DNA of 31,663 nt from the IMG/VR virus record IMGVR_UViG_3300008625_000045, positions 1 to 31,663 of that record. One strand, 5' to 3'. Shown here piece after piece: positions 1 through 11,100 of this stretch; the stretch's first letter is position 1, and the number at the start of each line of letters is the position of its first letter. The position numbers were made by a program, and so were the translations under genes. The stretch comes from a virus. A model generated the notes under the pieces. That model searched no databases. It was not told the origin of the DNA and saw only the letters and a program-made list of their open reading frames with translations.

Positions 1-648
1 AAAGTAACCGACAACCTCAAAAAAATCTGTGGTTGTGGTCGTGTAAAAATAGTTACCTTTACCATTATTAGCAGAACCACTCCACGATCCAACTATCCTA
101 GCCCACTCTCTGCCGTCTATTGAATAAACATCCTCCCCTTCAGTAGCAGTTTCCTGTTCTAATAACTGCCGACTTTGAAACATATATCTCTGACTCCCAA
201 AGTGTGCGCCAATGCGTGGATCTTTAATAGGCTTACTTCCTTTGATGTCTGTGTAGTAGTACATCCGACCATCACTAGCCTGTACTGTCCCATACTTGCT
301 AGAGGCAACAGTAGAACTGTTTGGCCCTTCCGTACTAGCTACAAGTGCATTCCCTGCTAGGTCGTTACCAGAAGAGGGATACAGAACCCCCGGAATGATG
401 TGTGGAGAAGAAACATCTGGGTCAAAAACAGTACCACTTGCAAGTTTAGCAGATGTAATAGAACCATCTGCAATATCTGCCAGTACCTGTCCAGCTGCAA
501 TATTCTCATCGTTAATTGCGTTGTCTGCAATCTTAGTATTGTCAATCGCATCAGCAGTTATTCCTGCCGTATTGATAGTTCCTGCATCTGCAATTCCTGC
601 TCCACTTGCACCAAGTAACGCAGCTAATTTTCTAGTATTTGTTGCCAT
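1..648 (-). CDS. Tail fibre / adhesin protein, partial (C-terminus beyond window)
   Basis: An open frame runs from an ATG at 648 through 216 codons without a stop to the window edge, so the C-terminus is missing. The N-terminus MATNTRKLAALLGASGAG followed by repeats of the type ITADAIDNTKIADNAINDENI and SITSAKLASGTV is the style of tail-fibre proteins of marine T4-like phages, where the repeats form a trimeric shaft. From about residue 85 the protein becomes less repetitive (YGTVQASDGRMYYYTDIKG), possibly the start of a globular receptor-binding or collar part. It is the last visible gene of the late fibre cluster and has its own late-type promoter (CATAAATA) just upstream, overlapping the stop of the preceding fibre gene. 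The host receptor and the rest of the protein cannot be read here. Fibre identity rests on composition and context. Confidence 0.75.
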   Translation of the reverse strand, partial: MATNTRKLAALLGASGAGIADAGTINTAGITADAIDNTKIADNAINDENIAAGQVLADIADGSITSAKLASGTVFDPDVSSPHIIPGVLYPSSGNDLAGNALVASTEGPNSSTVASSKYGTVQASDGRMYYYTDIKGSKPIKDPRIGAHFGSQRYMFQSRQLLEQETATEGEDVYSIDGREWARIVGSWSGSANNGKGNYFYTTTTTDFFEVVGYF

Positions 649-655
649 AGTCTAA

Positions 656-1684
656 CTATTTATGAAGATATCTTACAACCAAAGATGATGCCAAAGGAGG
701 AGCACCCCCTGTCAAAGTGAGTGTCGTTCCTGAAACTGTATAGTCAAGTGTGGGTACTAAACATATACCATTAAGATGAACTAAGAGATCATCTGGAGCA
801 TATTGCTTTCCTGTCCCAGCTGCACTTATTGTCCAAGTTGTATCTGATACTTGTGGGGCTGTCCAACCAGAACCAGTTTGTGTAGAATCATCTCTTGTTG
901 CAGTATTACTTAAATTTAATTTAGCAATTCCAACTGATGCATCTGTGACTGTAGGTAATGTACTCTGTTCCGTTGCAAGATGCATCACTGAAATGTTTGC
1001 ACCAGCGGCAGGAGCTGTTGTAAATTGTACTTGTGCCCCAGCAAGTGTCCATGCATTACTTGAACCCTCTCTCTGAAAAACACCATCCACAAATACCATT
1101 AATGCACCAGCACTTGGTGGTGTAGTTGTAAGGTCAAAATTTGCTTGATTAGTAACTCCAGTAAATGTCTCTAACTTAGGATAGGTATTTGCATTATTTG
1201 CCGATGGAGTCAGTAATTGTTTTCCAAGGTATGTGACAAATATACGAGAACCAATTTTGATTGTCTGTGAAGATAAATTTCCAGTATTAGTACTAGAATT
1301 TGAAATTGTAAAAGTAGTTGAATTTGGTATTGTAGTAATAAAGGTATTTGCAGGAATATCTGCATGACCTGTAACTGGTTGACCTACAGTATAAAGTGAA
1401 GAATTAGCTACAGTAATTGTAGATGAAGTTGCATTAAAGGCTGCACCTGTATTTGTTAGTTCTGCAAGAGCCTCAGAGAAAGTTAACTGCATTGCACCAG
1501 CAGAATCTCGTCCTACTGAGTATGCATAGTCTGGTTCCTGAACAATACCATCAAGTGATACGAGTACTTGAGTGGACTGTACAACATCAAAATCCAAAGG
1601 ATAAGAAGTTGCAGTTGTCCCTGCAATGACTTGTTTCTCAAAGACTCCGTATGATGGTGCTAATCCTATGTAACTTTCTGACAT
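656..1684 (-). CDS. Modular tail fibre / virion adhesin protein (342 aa)
   Basis: This protein contains three diverged copies of one beta-rich module: residues about 12-70 (VLVSLDGIVQEPDYAYSV), 170-235 (LMVFVDGVFQREGSSNAW) and 275-342 (LLVHLNGICLVPTLDYTV). Each has the pattern V..DG..Q.P...Y(T/S)V followed by a strand rich in T/L. The same module occurs in the 378-residue neighbour at 2544..3680. Between copies 1 and 2 lies a small insert of the type TITVANSSLYTVGQPVTG..IPANTFITTIPNSTTFTIS, a module found in many phage tail proteins. It probably belongs to the tail-fibre or baseplate-appendage system; the exact role is unknown. It starts at an ATG near the end of the leader after the 159-residue gene and ends 7 nt before the next fibre ATG. 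Confidence 0.7.
   Translation of the reverse strand: MSESYIGLAPSYGVFEKQVIAGTTATSYPLDFDVVQSTQVLVSLDGIVQEPDYAYSVGRDSAGAMQLTFSEALAELTNTGAAFNATSSTITVANSSLYTVGQPVTGHADIPANTFITTIPNSTTFTISNSSTNTGNLSSQTIKIGSRIFVTYLGKQLLTPSANNANTYPKLETFTGVTNQANFDLTTTPPSAGALMVFVDGVFQREGSSNAWTLAGAQVQFTTAPAAGANISVMHLATEQSTLPTVTDASVGIAKLNLSNTATRDDSTQTGSGWTAPQVSDTTWTISAAGTGKQYAPDDLLVHLNGICLVPTLDYTVSGTTLTLTGGAPPLASSLVVRYLHK
657..664 (-). promoter_or_regulatory. Late promoter (CATAAATA), cyanophage/T4 type
   Basis: The minus strand reads CATAAATA about 9 nt above the ATG of the terminal fibre gene. T4 late promoters are TATAAATA and cyanophage late promoters are relaxed at the first base. It overlaps the last codons and stop of the 342-residue gene (TTACATAAATAG), so compact coding could also explain it. 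Confidence 0.5.
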
Positions 1685-1709
1685 TTATTTTACTCTGGTT
1701 TAATTAATT

Positions 1710-2189
1710 TCATGGTGCAAACTCTTGTGCCATTAAAAAAGTAGGTGTACCAGCTTGATAGACTACAAATCCTGTCCCAGAACCTACCCTAAAATAAAAC
1801 TTATAAGTTATTTGGGAAGTTGTATTATGTGCAGTATCATTATAAATAAAGTGTATATTTGACCAATGCCCTTCGCCGCCACCGGCAGAACTCCTTAATC
1901 TTATACCATGAGTGGAATGACCTAAGTTAGTTGAATCCCTATAAAGGGTATGATAATTGTGTCCATTATTAGTTCCATTATAACCATCACTTGAAAAAGT
2001 AAGCTGGATTCTGGAATTAGTAAAATGTGGAGTTATATTGGTATCATAATCACCAAAATGCGTAAAACTGGTACTAGATGTAGATTGTGAGCCAGTCACT
2101 GTTGTAATAACAGTTTGAAGTAAAGTTCCAGAAGGAGGCCCAATTTTTCCAGTTCCTACGTTATTTGGCAATCCTATGATTCCACTCAT
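1710..2189 (-). CDS. Virion-associated hypothetical protein (159 aa), fibre cluster
   Basis: The product begins MSGIIGLPNNVGTGKIGPPSGTLL and then has a beta-rich, Ser/Thr/Asn/His-rich body (SQSTSSTSFTHFGDYDTNI, NGTNNGHNYHTLYRDSTNLG) ending in a strand-like FLMAQEFAP. Small proteins with this Gly/Pro N-terminus and an ITTVTGSQSTSSTSF-type segment occur among marine phage fibre genes, probably as adhesin or fibre-tip components. I recognise no catalytic motif. Its ATG lies directly beside the stop of the 113-residue gene, so the two are almost certainly co-transcribed. Role in host recognition is inferred from position only. Confidence 0.6.
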   Translation of the reverse strand: MSGIIGLPNNVGTGKIGPPSGTLLQTVITTVTGSQSTSSTSFTHFGDYDTNITPHFTNSRIQLTFSSDGYNGTNNGHNYHTLYRDSTNLGHSTHGIRLRSSAGGGEGHWSNIHFIYNDTAHNTTSQITYKFYFRVGSGTGFVVYQAGTPTFLMAQEFAP

Positions 2190-2190
2190 A

Positions 2191-2532
2191 TTAGCTCCAA
2201 TCTTGGTCTATGTAAGTTAAATGATAATGACAAGTTTTGTTATTACCTTCTATAAGTTTCAATATATGTGTTCCAGTTAGCACAAGAGGATTATCCCAAA
2301 CGAATGTTGAATCCGTAGCAATTAATTGATCTATAAGAACATTAAAATTACTTGATCCAGTATGTATTTGAAGTGCTATTTTAGCATCAGTTGAATCTAT
2401 ATTACATACAACCAAAGTTTTAATGACATAAATGTGATTTGCTGTTCCTGAAAGTATGCTTACTGTTTGGTTTGTAATATCTCCTGCGATATTTTTTAAA
2501 ACTTCAGTTCCACTTCCACTTGGTATGGCCAT
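2191..2532 (-). CDS. Virion-associated hypothetical protein (113 aa)
   Basis: This small protein has alternating hydrophobic strands (HIYVIKTLVVCNID, KIALQIHTGSSNFNVLID, LVLTGTHILKLIEG) that suggest a compact beta-sandwich; no known motif is visible. A clear ribosome-binding site (AAGGAGA, then 5 nt) fixes the ATG at 2532. It is sandwiched between two fibre genes in the same orientation and is likely a virion decoration, fibre-linker or attachment-site protein. The layout (VI.tl.vcN...a.i.l.i..g) resembles the 228-residue gene at 3691..4377, so both may share a fold; this is a by-eye comparison. Confidence 0.6.
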   Translation of the reverse strand: MAIPSGSGTEVLKNIAGDITNQTVSILSGTANHIYVIKTLVVCNIDSTDAKIALQIHTGSSNFNVLIDQLIATDSTFVWDNPLVLTGTHILKLIEGNNKTCHYHLTYIDQDWS

Positions 2533-2543
2533 GTTGTTCTCCT

Positions 2544-3680
2544 TTAATTACCGAAAAATAATGCGTTTGTTAGTGGCCTCTGAAATGCAGATGACCCTTT
2601 ATTTTCTACTATTTTATGAGAGGAACTGAACGCTAACTGTGATGAACTTCCACCTTGCCACTGAAATAATTTATCATTGGAATTGTGATAGGTGGACTGT
2701 ATTGTTCCTCCTTTAACTGTGATTCCTGCACCTGTAGCTGTTGTGTCTGAAGGTGAAGAAACCTTTGCAATCTCTATGTTTTTATCTTCAACATCCAGAG
2801 TTGCAGTATTAATTGTTGTCTGTGTACCATTGACTGTAAGGTTACTTGTTACTGTAAGATTCCCAGCCATCGTTACTGTATCTGATGAACCAGAACCAGA
2901 AGATGAAACTCCCGCAATACCCGATGCATCAACATACGCTTTTGTAGCTGCATGACCTGTAGCTGTTGGAGTTGGAACTGTAACTGCCCCTGTAACCCCA
3001 AGTGTTCCACCTACTGTAGTGTTTCCAGTAAGTGTCGTTGCACCTGTAACTCCAAGTGTTCCAGCAACCTGAATGTTGGTATCCAGTTTTGCACTTGTTA
3101 CTGCTTTATCAGCAACATGAGTGACTGTAGAACGTATTGTGTGATGATGAACATCAACTTCTTCACCTACATTTGCACCACTCGTTAATGTTAAAGTTGT
3201 TCCACTAACTGTATAGTTTGTTGTTGGTCTTTGATATACACCACCCAAGAAAACTGAAATACATTGTGCATTCAGTGGAGTTTCAGATAAAGTAAATGCA
3301 GTCTGGTTTGCAGTTGCAGTAAAGGTATCCACATTACCAGACTTCAAATTATCTGCGAGGGCAGCTGCATTTACTGAACCAGCAGCTGGAGTTATGTTTA
3401 GAGTACCGACTCCTTTATGTTGTACATAACATTCGTCTGTAGCTGCAAGATTGGTTCCATTGAAATTCAATACTCTTGGATTACCATTTGCATCAGCAGT
3501 AATCGTATAGGCATTGTTTGGTTCCTGCAATACGTTATTGACTACTACAGTAATATTGTCTGCATTAAAGCCAGGAACATCTTGAACCAAAGTATATACA
3601 TCCGTACCTGTCCCTGTAACAACTTCTCGTTGAAACTGAGGACTTACGATATTCTGAGTTTGTACTCCAATATACGACAT
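2544..3680 (-). CDS. Tail fibre protein (378 aa) with cyanophage-type shaft module
   Basis: Residues 1-65 (IGVQTQNIVSPQFQREVVTG ... VVVNNVLQEPNNAYTITAD) parallel the start of the 342-residue fibre protein. Residues about 115-190 carry a second copy of the same beta module (TAFTLSETP...VFLGGVYQRPTTNYTV). Residues 195-255 are a repetitive shaft (VAGTLGVTGATTLTG / TVGGTLGVTGAVTV). The segment NLTVNGTQTTINTATLDVED followed by KNIEIAK is a signature I know from fibre proteins of marine T4-like cyanophages. The C-terminus (SSSHKIVENKGSSAFQRPLT) is short. It is expected to be trimeric and baseplate- or fibre-attached. It lies 10 nt below the 228-residue gene with an AAGGAAAAATAA leader that gives a modest ribosome-binding site. 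Confidence 0.8.
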   Translation of the reverse strand: MSYIGVQTQNIVSPQFQREVVTGTGTDVYTLVQDVPGFNADNITVVVNNVLQEPNNAYTITADANGNPRVLNFNGTNLAATDECYVQHKGVGTLNITPAAGSVNAAALADNLKSGNVDTFTATANQTAFTLSETPLNAQCISVFLGGVYQRPTTNYTVSGTTLTLTSGANVGEEVDVHHHTIRSTVTHVADKAVTSAKLDTNIQVAGTLGVTGATTLTGNTTVGGTLGVTGAVTVPTPTATGHAATKAYVDASGIAGVSSSGSGSSDTVTMAGNLTVTSNLTVNGTQTTINTATLDVEDKNIEIAKVSSPSDTTATGAGITVKGGTIQSTYHNSNDKLFQWQGGSSSQLAFSSSHKIVENKGSSAFQRPLTNALFFGN

Positions 3681-3690
3681 TTATTTTTCC

Positions 3691-4377
3691 TTATGATACA
3701 TCTTCTAATACTGATGCAATACAGTCTATACTATTTGCAGCTGTACAATATGCATATATTTTATCATTTGAATTTGCAGCTGTTGATTCTAATACCAATT
3801 TCTGACCTGAGATAACCTTTAGTGTACCTCCAACTGGAACTGGTGCATCTTTAACTACATGAGCAAGATGAACTTTTGCAAACTCTACACCTGACCCGGC
3901 GCCATCAAAACTTTGTGGAGAAGTTGCACTTTTTGTTTCTGCAATCGTAAATGTTGATGCAGAAGGTATAGACTGTACATAATAAAATTTACTTGCACTG
4001 ACAGCTGCATCTCCACTTGGAGGCAAGCTTGCATTTGTGAAACTAGGAGCTCCAGAAAAATTGAATAATACTCTATCATTTACACTCAAGTTATGAGCTG
4101 CACTAGAAGTTGTAGTAAGTACTCCAGTTGCATCTGTTGCTACTGCACTAATAACATGAGCATTTGATGATGTAATTGTTCCTGCCTGATCCTTAGTTTC
4201 ATTTTTACTTTCATCCTCTATTAACACTGTAACATTAATACCAGCAGAACCTACATTTGCAACATCCAATTCAATTGCGATTGACTTCTTTGAGTCTGGA
4301 ACCTTATATATTACAGTTGGTAATATACTGTCAGCAGATACATTTCTTATGACAGCATTTTTAAAATTATTGGCCAT
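3691..4377 (-). CDS. Virion structural protein (228 aa) with an inserted beta module
   Basis: The outer parts (residues 1-65 MANNFKNAVIRNVSADSILP...AIELDVANVGSAGINVTVLIED, and 155-228 HLAHVVKDAPVPVGGTLKVI...CTAANSIDCIASVLEDVS) form one small beta domain of a kind common in marine phage structural clusters, where versions of about 120 residues exist. Residues about 75-150 look like an insertion (GVLTTTSSAAHNLSVNDRVL ... YYVQSIPSASTFTIAET), a module also seen in gp8 and the gp7-position protein here. The gene has its own late-type promoter (GATAAATA, 4401..4408) and a GGAG ribosome-binding site, so it heads the fibre sub-module. Function beyond virion surface or fibre association is unknown. 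Confidence 0.65.
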   Translation of the reverse strand: MANNFKNAVIRNVSADSILPTVIYKVPDSKKSIAIELDVANVGSAGINVTVLIEDESKNETKDQAGTITSSNAHVISAVATDATGVLTTTSSAAHNLSVNDRVLFNFSGAPSFTNASLPPSGDAAVSASKFYYVQSIPSASTFTIAETKSATSPQSFDGAGSGVEFAKVHLAHVVKDAPVPVGGTLKVISGQKLVLESTAANSNDKIYAYCTAANSIDCIASVLEDVS

Positions 4378-4400
4378 TGGTTAATCTCCAAGTTCTATTA

Positions 4401-4408
4401 TATTTATC
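4401..4408 (-). promoter_or_regulatory. Late promoter (GATAAATA)
   Basis: The minus strand reads GATAAATA, 24 nt above the ATG of the 228-residue gene, overlapping the TGA stop of the 173-residue gene. It fits the cyanophage NATAAATA late consensus with good spacing, leaving room for a short leader holding a GGAG site. Confidence 0.55.
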
Positions 4409-4928
4409 ATCCTAATGCAACCGCCATCGCCGCAGCGAATCCTTGAGTTGATCCAAAATCTAAATTAGTGTCGCCTGGACTTACAAACTTTACTGAGTAA
4501 GTTGTGGAATCATCTGCGTTTGAAAACTGCACCCATGTTCCACTCGTAGGGTGTATTTTAGTTGACTGAACACTAACTAGACTTGTTATATTATCATTCA
4601 AAAAGAATGACATAGTATCATCTGCTGTTGTATCTGTGACAATATTGGTTGTGGTAGCACCATTGTAAATTCCAGTACCACCTTGTAGGGTCAAGGTTTC
4701 AGCATTCGATGATGATAAATACGATGTTGAACCATGACTGTTTATCTGTGCCGAGAGTTTCATCCCAGCGAAAATTTCATTAATGGCTCCTACAACTGTA
4801 GATGCAGTAGTATTAAGTTGATCTCCTGCATTGGTAACAGTTACGTTTCCAATGTCATCTACTATCCCATTGAAATTAACCCGAAAGGTTTCTAGGGTAT
4901 TACTTGCTTCGGTAGTTCTAGTTGCCAT
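4407..4928 (-). CDS. Virion structural / fibre-associated protein (173 aa)
   Basis: The N-terminus MATRTTEASNTLETFRVNFN followed by GIVDDIGNV and DQLNTTASTVVGAINEIFAG is typical of small tail-fibre or baseplate-attached proteins of marine T4-like phages: a short helix, then a beta-rich body (SAETLTLQGGTGIYNG, TYSVKFVSPGDTNLDFG). It ends in a hydrophobic AAAMAVALG tail. The ATG overlaps the 3' end of the coiled-coil gene by 11 nt, indicating translational coupling. No enzymatic motif is visible. The role is inferred from context between the 2392-residue protein and the fibre genes. Confidence 0.6.
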   Translation of the reverse strand: MATRTTEASNTLETFRVNFNGIVDDIGNVTVTNAGDQLNTTASTVVGAINEIFAGMKLSAQINSHGSTSYLSSSNAETLTLQGGTGIYNGATTTNIVTDTTADDTMSFFLNDNITSLVSVQSTKIHPTSGTWVQFSNADDSTTYSVKFVSPGDTNLDFGSTQGFAAAMAVALG

Positions 4929-5193
4929 TGACTTTGTTTAAAATTTGTCCAAGCATATCTTTCATCTCAGACATTTCTTCCTTAATATTATTTATTTCTC
5001 GTTCTTGTTTATCTAATCGGGAATGTCTCTCTTTTCTCTTGAGAGCTGCATTCATATAGATATCATACGCTTTAGAATCATTATTGAGAATAGCTTTACT
5101 ATAAGTATCCCTCTTTAGGTGAGGTTGCTCTTGAACTATCTCAAAATCATGATCTGGTTTTAATCTTTTTACACTCCAGTTATCTCTACTCAT
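4918..5193 (-). CDS. Small coiled-coil virion-cluster protein (91 aa)
   Basis: Residues 1-45 are polar (NWSVKRLKPDHDFEIVQEQP). Residues 50-90 form a strongly predicted coiled coil (KERHSRLDKQEREINNIKEE then MSEMKDMLGQILNKV). It overlaps the stop of the 2392-residue gene by 4 nt (ATGA) and the start of the next gene by 11 nt, so the three genes are translated as a unit. A coiled coil of this size could be an oligomerisation or adaptor element joining the large wedge protein to fibres; that is inference. I do not recognise a named family. Confidence 0.65.
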   Translation of the reverse strand: MSRDNWSVKRLKPDHDFEIVQEQPHLKRDTYSKAILNNDSKAYDIYMNAALKRKERHSRLDKQEREINNIKEEMSEMKDMLGQILNKVNGN

Positions 5194-8100
5194 ATTGCAA
5201 GTGCAATCGCTCTAAAGTCCTTAATCATGGGTTGTTCTGTAGACTTGGTTCCACGCATCACCAATTTTATAGCAAATGCAATGAAACTATCTAACCCTGA
5301 AGACTCATAAGTATACTCTCTATAATCTAATACACTCTTTGAATCTGAAATTGTTTTATCAGCAGTCATAGATACCCACTCAATATCATCAAATGTTGAA
5401 GTATCGTCAGCACGCAATATCTTATAATACACATCAATACTTGCAGTATTAAAACGAACTGCATCAAATATCACTTTCAATGCGGTTGATGCATTTGCAA
5501 GAGTGATTTTTCTTGTAATATAAACTGCCTTATTTGCATCACCTGTAGCTGCGGTTGATGGATTATATGCATCTGAAAATGTAGAAGATGAATTTAATAC
5601 AGCTGTTGAATATAAATCTTGATCTCTCTTGATATTGTTAATGCGATTCTGTACTGCAATCATACCCATTCTCTGAGTATCAATTACTGGTGAAAGATTC
5701 TCTACATCTGTACTTAATGTAAGTTGGGCTTGGAGAGATTTATTATTGGACATCTCCAAAGACTCATTTATAGTTGAAGCAATCATTACAGGATCTTCAA
5801 AGTAAATATTTTCGTTTGGTGTTATTTCCTTTGCATTTGTCCATGCATCCAAATTAAAAGATGTTTCAGACCCACCAGATGTTCCAGAATAAGATCCCGA
5901 ACCAGCTGTGGCAGAAGCACTTGTTCCTGTAGTCGTTCTAACTTTTGTAGTAATATCTGTTCCAGAAACTTCCATCAACTGAACAATCAATTTCCCTGTA
6001 TCCATCATATAATTTTCAGTAGCTTGAACTCCCGAACCCCCTGTCACCTTTGCATTGGCAGCTTTGAAATTGGCAGTTGGTGCATTAGAAAGACCAGTTG
6101 TATCTATAATATAATGATCCAACCCAACCTCTGATAAATTATTCTTAGTAAACGATCCAAGAGTAGCCAAGTCATAAGTATCACTACCTGTTCCAATTGG
6201 AGCTGAACCAACCAATGCACTCATTGTAACATTGTTTGTAGTTGATGCATACATTCCATGATTTGGATGGGACACTCTAATTTTCTTAGTGCCTGGAATT
6301 GTAGTTATAGGTGCAGAAGGCAATGTTGTTGAAGACAATGCTTGATTTTGCAATGTAACTGTTCCTGAAGTTGTACTAAAACTTGCACGATTGACTTTAA
6401 ATTTTAAATCCTCCATTTGTGCAGCTGCCCATGTTGATGCATTTTGAGACTTAAATAATACACCGGCATAAGGTTGATCTGAAATTGTACGAGTTCCCCC
6501 AACCTCAGTATCTCCCATGTGGGACAACCAAATCAAATAATCCTGAGTGTTTGCCATGATGACAAAACAATATTCTATGTCCTGTTGTAGATATACAGGT
6601 GATGGAAACTTAAAATTAGTAGCAAGTGATGCATCTTCTGATACCTGAACTTCTGATGGTTCCACAGCAGCTTGTCCAAAAGGAAGAATGGTTGTTGTTG
6701 GATATCCACCCTTCATAGTACGAATCTGACATTGTGCTGGAACTGTTTCTGATTTGTTTTGGAAATATACATCAACTGATGTTATGAAAGCTCCTCCCTT
6801 TTCGTCAATCAAGAATGATTGTGCTACAGGGTCCCACCATCCAACTTGTCTATCTGAAGACCTTGTACTTGTAACTGTTCGTTCTTGGTTCAGAGTAACA
6901 CGATTAACATCTGCATTTCTTGTTGCAATAATGGTTTCTTGAATATTATCCAGAAGTCCTTTTGCATAATATGTAGCCTCTCCAGCAGTTTGAGTATCAC
7001 CTGAAAGAATTCCATTTTCTTGGTCTGAAGTCATTCTGAGAATTCTCTCTCCTACCTTAAATGCAGGATTTCCAGATACATTGGGATCTGGAATAGAAAA
7101 TGTTCCTGAATGTCTTCCAGTTACTCCTGTAATTAAAGGATCACCCATTTCTGGAAGTTTATAGACATAAGTGTTAGCTGCAATTTCAGCATGAGTAGAA
7201 CAACCTGTAAATGTTGTACTAGACTTACCACTATAAGTAATAGTTTCTCCATTAATAGAAAGAGTACCAGTAGAAGAAAACGCTACTGTAGATGTTACTG
7301 TAATAGTTGTATTATTTGCTGTTGATATTTCTGAGGTGGTTGAATAATAATTCACATAAGGAACATCAGGCGTAATATATTTTGATACGTTTATATTGTC
7401 AAAAAATGAATATAGTCTTGTTCCAGGCTTAAATACAGAACCATTAAACTTAACATCCTTTGCACGGCAGTAAGGTAGAATATCAGTACTTACTAAACGA
7501 TCTCCCTTGGACTCATAATCAATCCTTGGAGTAATCTCTGTTCGTACCCCAGTTCTTGATAGTTTTTCTGTAGTAGTATTTACTGTAGTCTCCATAACCC
7601 TACGGAAAGGAACCTGAGCTCGAGCAGTTGCCCAAGTAGTATCCCTCCATTGAGTTACGTTTACATCTTCACCTGTCCAGAATGTCTCCCACTCATTCCA
7701 AACAGTATTAATTGCACTTCCTCCTGCTCTTGCAACAAAAGTATCGTAATTACCTTCCCTATTAATAATAAGGTTAGGCATTCTATTTGTGTCTTTCCAA
7801 ATATCAGATGCAGGATCAAGATCCAAAGTTCCTATCCACGCAATCACATTAAATGGATTTACGTTTTCAATTCTGGAAGCATAAGGTTGATTAATAAAGG
7901 TTGTTTCAGTGTATGGAAGTGTAAGAAGGGCCCCTGTTTTCTGATATCCAGCAGTAGTCCTAAGAGTGTCCGTTGAAACAGATTCTTCCATTTCTATAAC
8001 ACGATGCTTAAATTCTGGTCTGAGAACTCCCTGAGCAAAGTCCATTGAACATTGATAATCAAGATGCATTCCATTCCCGACCTTATGTCCTGTGAAATTA

Positions 8101-11100
8101 TCTACAATAAATCCGTTCTTAAATCGATCAAGGCCATCTGCATCCTGCATCTGGAAACTCTCAGTTGTCTTTTCCAACATATTCAACTGAGTATAATATT
8201 CCAAATTCTCTACACGATCTGCAATACTACCAATGTCCTTCATTGTAAATCGGCGATTCTTCTTTTTGAGAACACCAATATCAGAAGGTGAGAAGGTATA
8301 TTGTGGTAACCTGAAATCAGCAAGATGCATTGCATCCTGTATAGGGGAAGGTTTCTCTGGATTCTCAGCTGCACCTCCAAGAACTGTCTTAAAGTTTCCT
8401 TCTGAATCTAAGAATAATGCACCATTCTGAGGTAGATAATAATCAAACGATGATAAGAACGTGTCATCTGATTTTGGTACATCAGTTAAAGAAGAAGAAG
8501 CTAATCCAAAATTTCTATATGCAAATGAATAAGGAGAAGTAGATTTACCTGTTCCTACAGTACAATGTGAACAAGCTAGTGCAACACCTTTCCAATCTGT
8601 CCCTGAAGCATGAATTACAGAATTTGCAGAGGAATACGTTGAAAAATCATAATCCCCAACTCTTGGTCTAAAATCTACAGCATCTCTTAAATCATATTCA
8701 CCACTAGGTGATATAGTATCTGGATCTACCCTTTGTGCAGAATATAATGGAATTTCTCCATAATCAATATCAGAAATACCAGATCCAGTTGGATATGAAT
8801 CCACACTAAAGAAATCTCCTGCACCATGAGTAAAATATTCATATACAATTGTAATTTGTCCATCTGGTGGTGCAAGTCCAGGCTTGCGAGCAATTCTACC
8901 CAAATCATAGAAGGTATCTCTCATACCATCATCAACTGTAAAATTACTTAAAATATTAGAATCTCCTGCAACTACGGCAGAAACAGTTTGAGAAGCTGGT
9001 GAACTTTGAGTTGTAGATAATACATCACCCACAACAAATTGGATATCTGTAAGATATGAAAGTGTAATTTGATTTGTTGATCCAACTGAACCACCATCAA
9101 TAACTCTCGCAACAGCGCCCGAACCAGCAGTAGTAGTTGTTATCTTTTGTCCTGGCTGAAATAAGTCTGAAGCTTGAACTGTACCTCCACCAGTTGGACC
9201 ATAAGTTATTTTTGGAAGGACAGGGGCAGTACTTGCATCGGCCCCTTCATATATTGCTCGGACCTTAAAAATGTCTGCGGTTCCAAGACAAATTTCATCA
9301 TCTTGAAAATTAGTTCCCCAAATTCCACCAGTAGCATTAGTTAATGTTAGTGTCTTCATTGGTTGCAAGGTTTTAGTTTTTTCCTTCGCAACAGCCACAG
9401 CTACTGTATATGTCACCTTGAGAATTGCTTGTGATGATGGTAATGTAATTGTAAGACCTGTTCTGGAAGAATTAAATGACAATACACATCCAGACCCAGA
9501 TTCCTCTGGGGCTAATACTGTTCCTATTGGATATGATGCATTAGATCCACCCACAACCGAAAGTTGATAATCATCAGTAGAAAAGGATGAGAAAATCTCT
9601 CCTTCAGCAAGTGAAATTACAGCAGTTGTAGAACTTGAAAAATCCAATGTTGTCTGTCTACGAACCTTGAGTGTAGTATCACTCAAACTATTCAATGAAG
9701 CTGATTTGAGAGTTTTAACGGCTTGTTTAGGTAACTTAGTAATCATTACCAATTCTTCTTGTTCCTCTAGTTTGGAACGAACTCTGAGAATTGTAGAACT
9801 AGTAACTGAAACAGGAAATTGTTCAACTGTTTTTAACTCTGTATCATTCGTAATAGACTTAACTTCCATTCGATGGACAATACCAGATGTATCTTGACAT
9901 TCAAATAAATCCCCTACTTTTAGGTCTGATGTAAATCCTGTATTAGTTCCTTTAATTATATTAGTTGGTGGAGTGACACTAGTTGGTGTTGATATTGTTC
10001 CTTTAAGAGTCTTAACATCAGTAGGATAAACATTAGCCCAATATGATTTATCAGTAGTACTCTGTTTTGAATATAACTGATGAACATCACCCATATTATA
10101 ATAAATTGCAGCTGCACCTAAAGAAATCCCTCCTGCTAGATCCCCTGTAACATTACTTGTAATAACATCAGTTGAAACAAAAGTTCCTGTAGTCTGAATC
10201 ACATGAAAAGTTGTGCCCCTGACATACTTTGCACCTTCTCCCGATCCAGTAGTGTTACCCACTCTAATACTAACATACTTATTAGCTTGTAGAGTTGGTT
10301 TACTCAATGTTACATTAGTTGCACTATCTATAGAAACAATATAAGAATCTTCATCAATAATATCAAAATTATTACTCTCATGATCTACAATTCCTTGACC
10401 TGGCTCATATCCACCAAGACCTCCAGATATAGTAACAGTTGCATTTGCTGTACCTCCTGTACTCAATTCCGCTGTTGTACCCCCAGCAGAACTGCCAGGA
10501 TGATTAACATGATCGGGTGTTTCAAAAGTTTCATCTTGTGGCGGGATGTATACAATACCAGTTGCACCTGAAACTGATCCTTTGATTCGGGCACCATTAG
10601 TCAACCATTTAGTAGCAGTGAATGGTGTTCCACAAGTAAGTTTGCACAACATCCGAACATCAAATAGATAATGTTGATGACGAGCTGTAGTAGGTTTGAA
10701 TGCACCATTTATATAAGTGGCACTATTTGTTCCTGTATTATGTTCAAATGCTCTAGTTCGTGCAAGACCCAAAACATAATTCTTGGTATTTGGATATCCA
10801 ATTCTACCTTCATCCTGTTTCCAGACATAAACTGTAGTTCCAATAGCATGATTAGTTGCGACACCACTTCCTAATACAGAACGAGCAGTAACAGTTATTG
10901 TTGCATTAGAATGATGAGTGCCTCCAAAACCACTACAAGTCATTAATTCATCCCCAACAAGAACAGTAAACCCACCAGAAATAGGTAATTGTGAAGTATC
11001 ATGTACACCTATAGCTCCAGTACCAGTACCGGCTGCTGTCCTCAAAGTTGTACGAGGCATTCTATGTTTTCTAAGTTGAACTTCCTTGAAAGGATCAATA

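Noticed and set aside
296-655. 119-codon plus-strand frame with hydrophobic segment
   Set aside because: Mirror of the alanine/isoleucine-rich fibre repeat on the minus strand.
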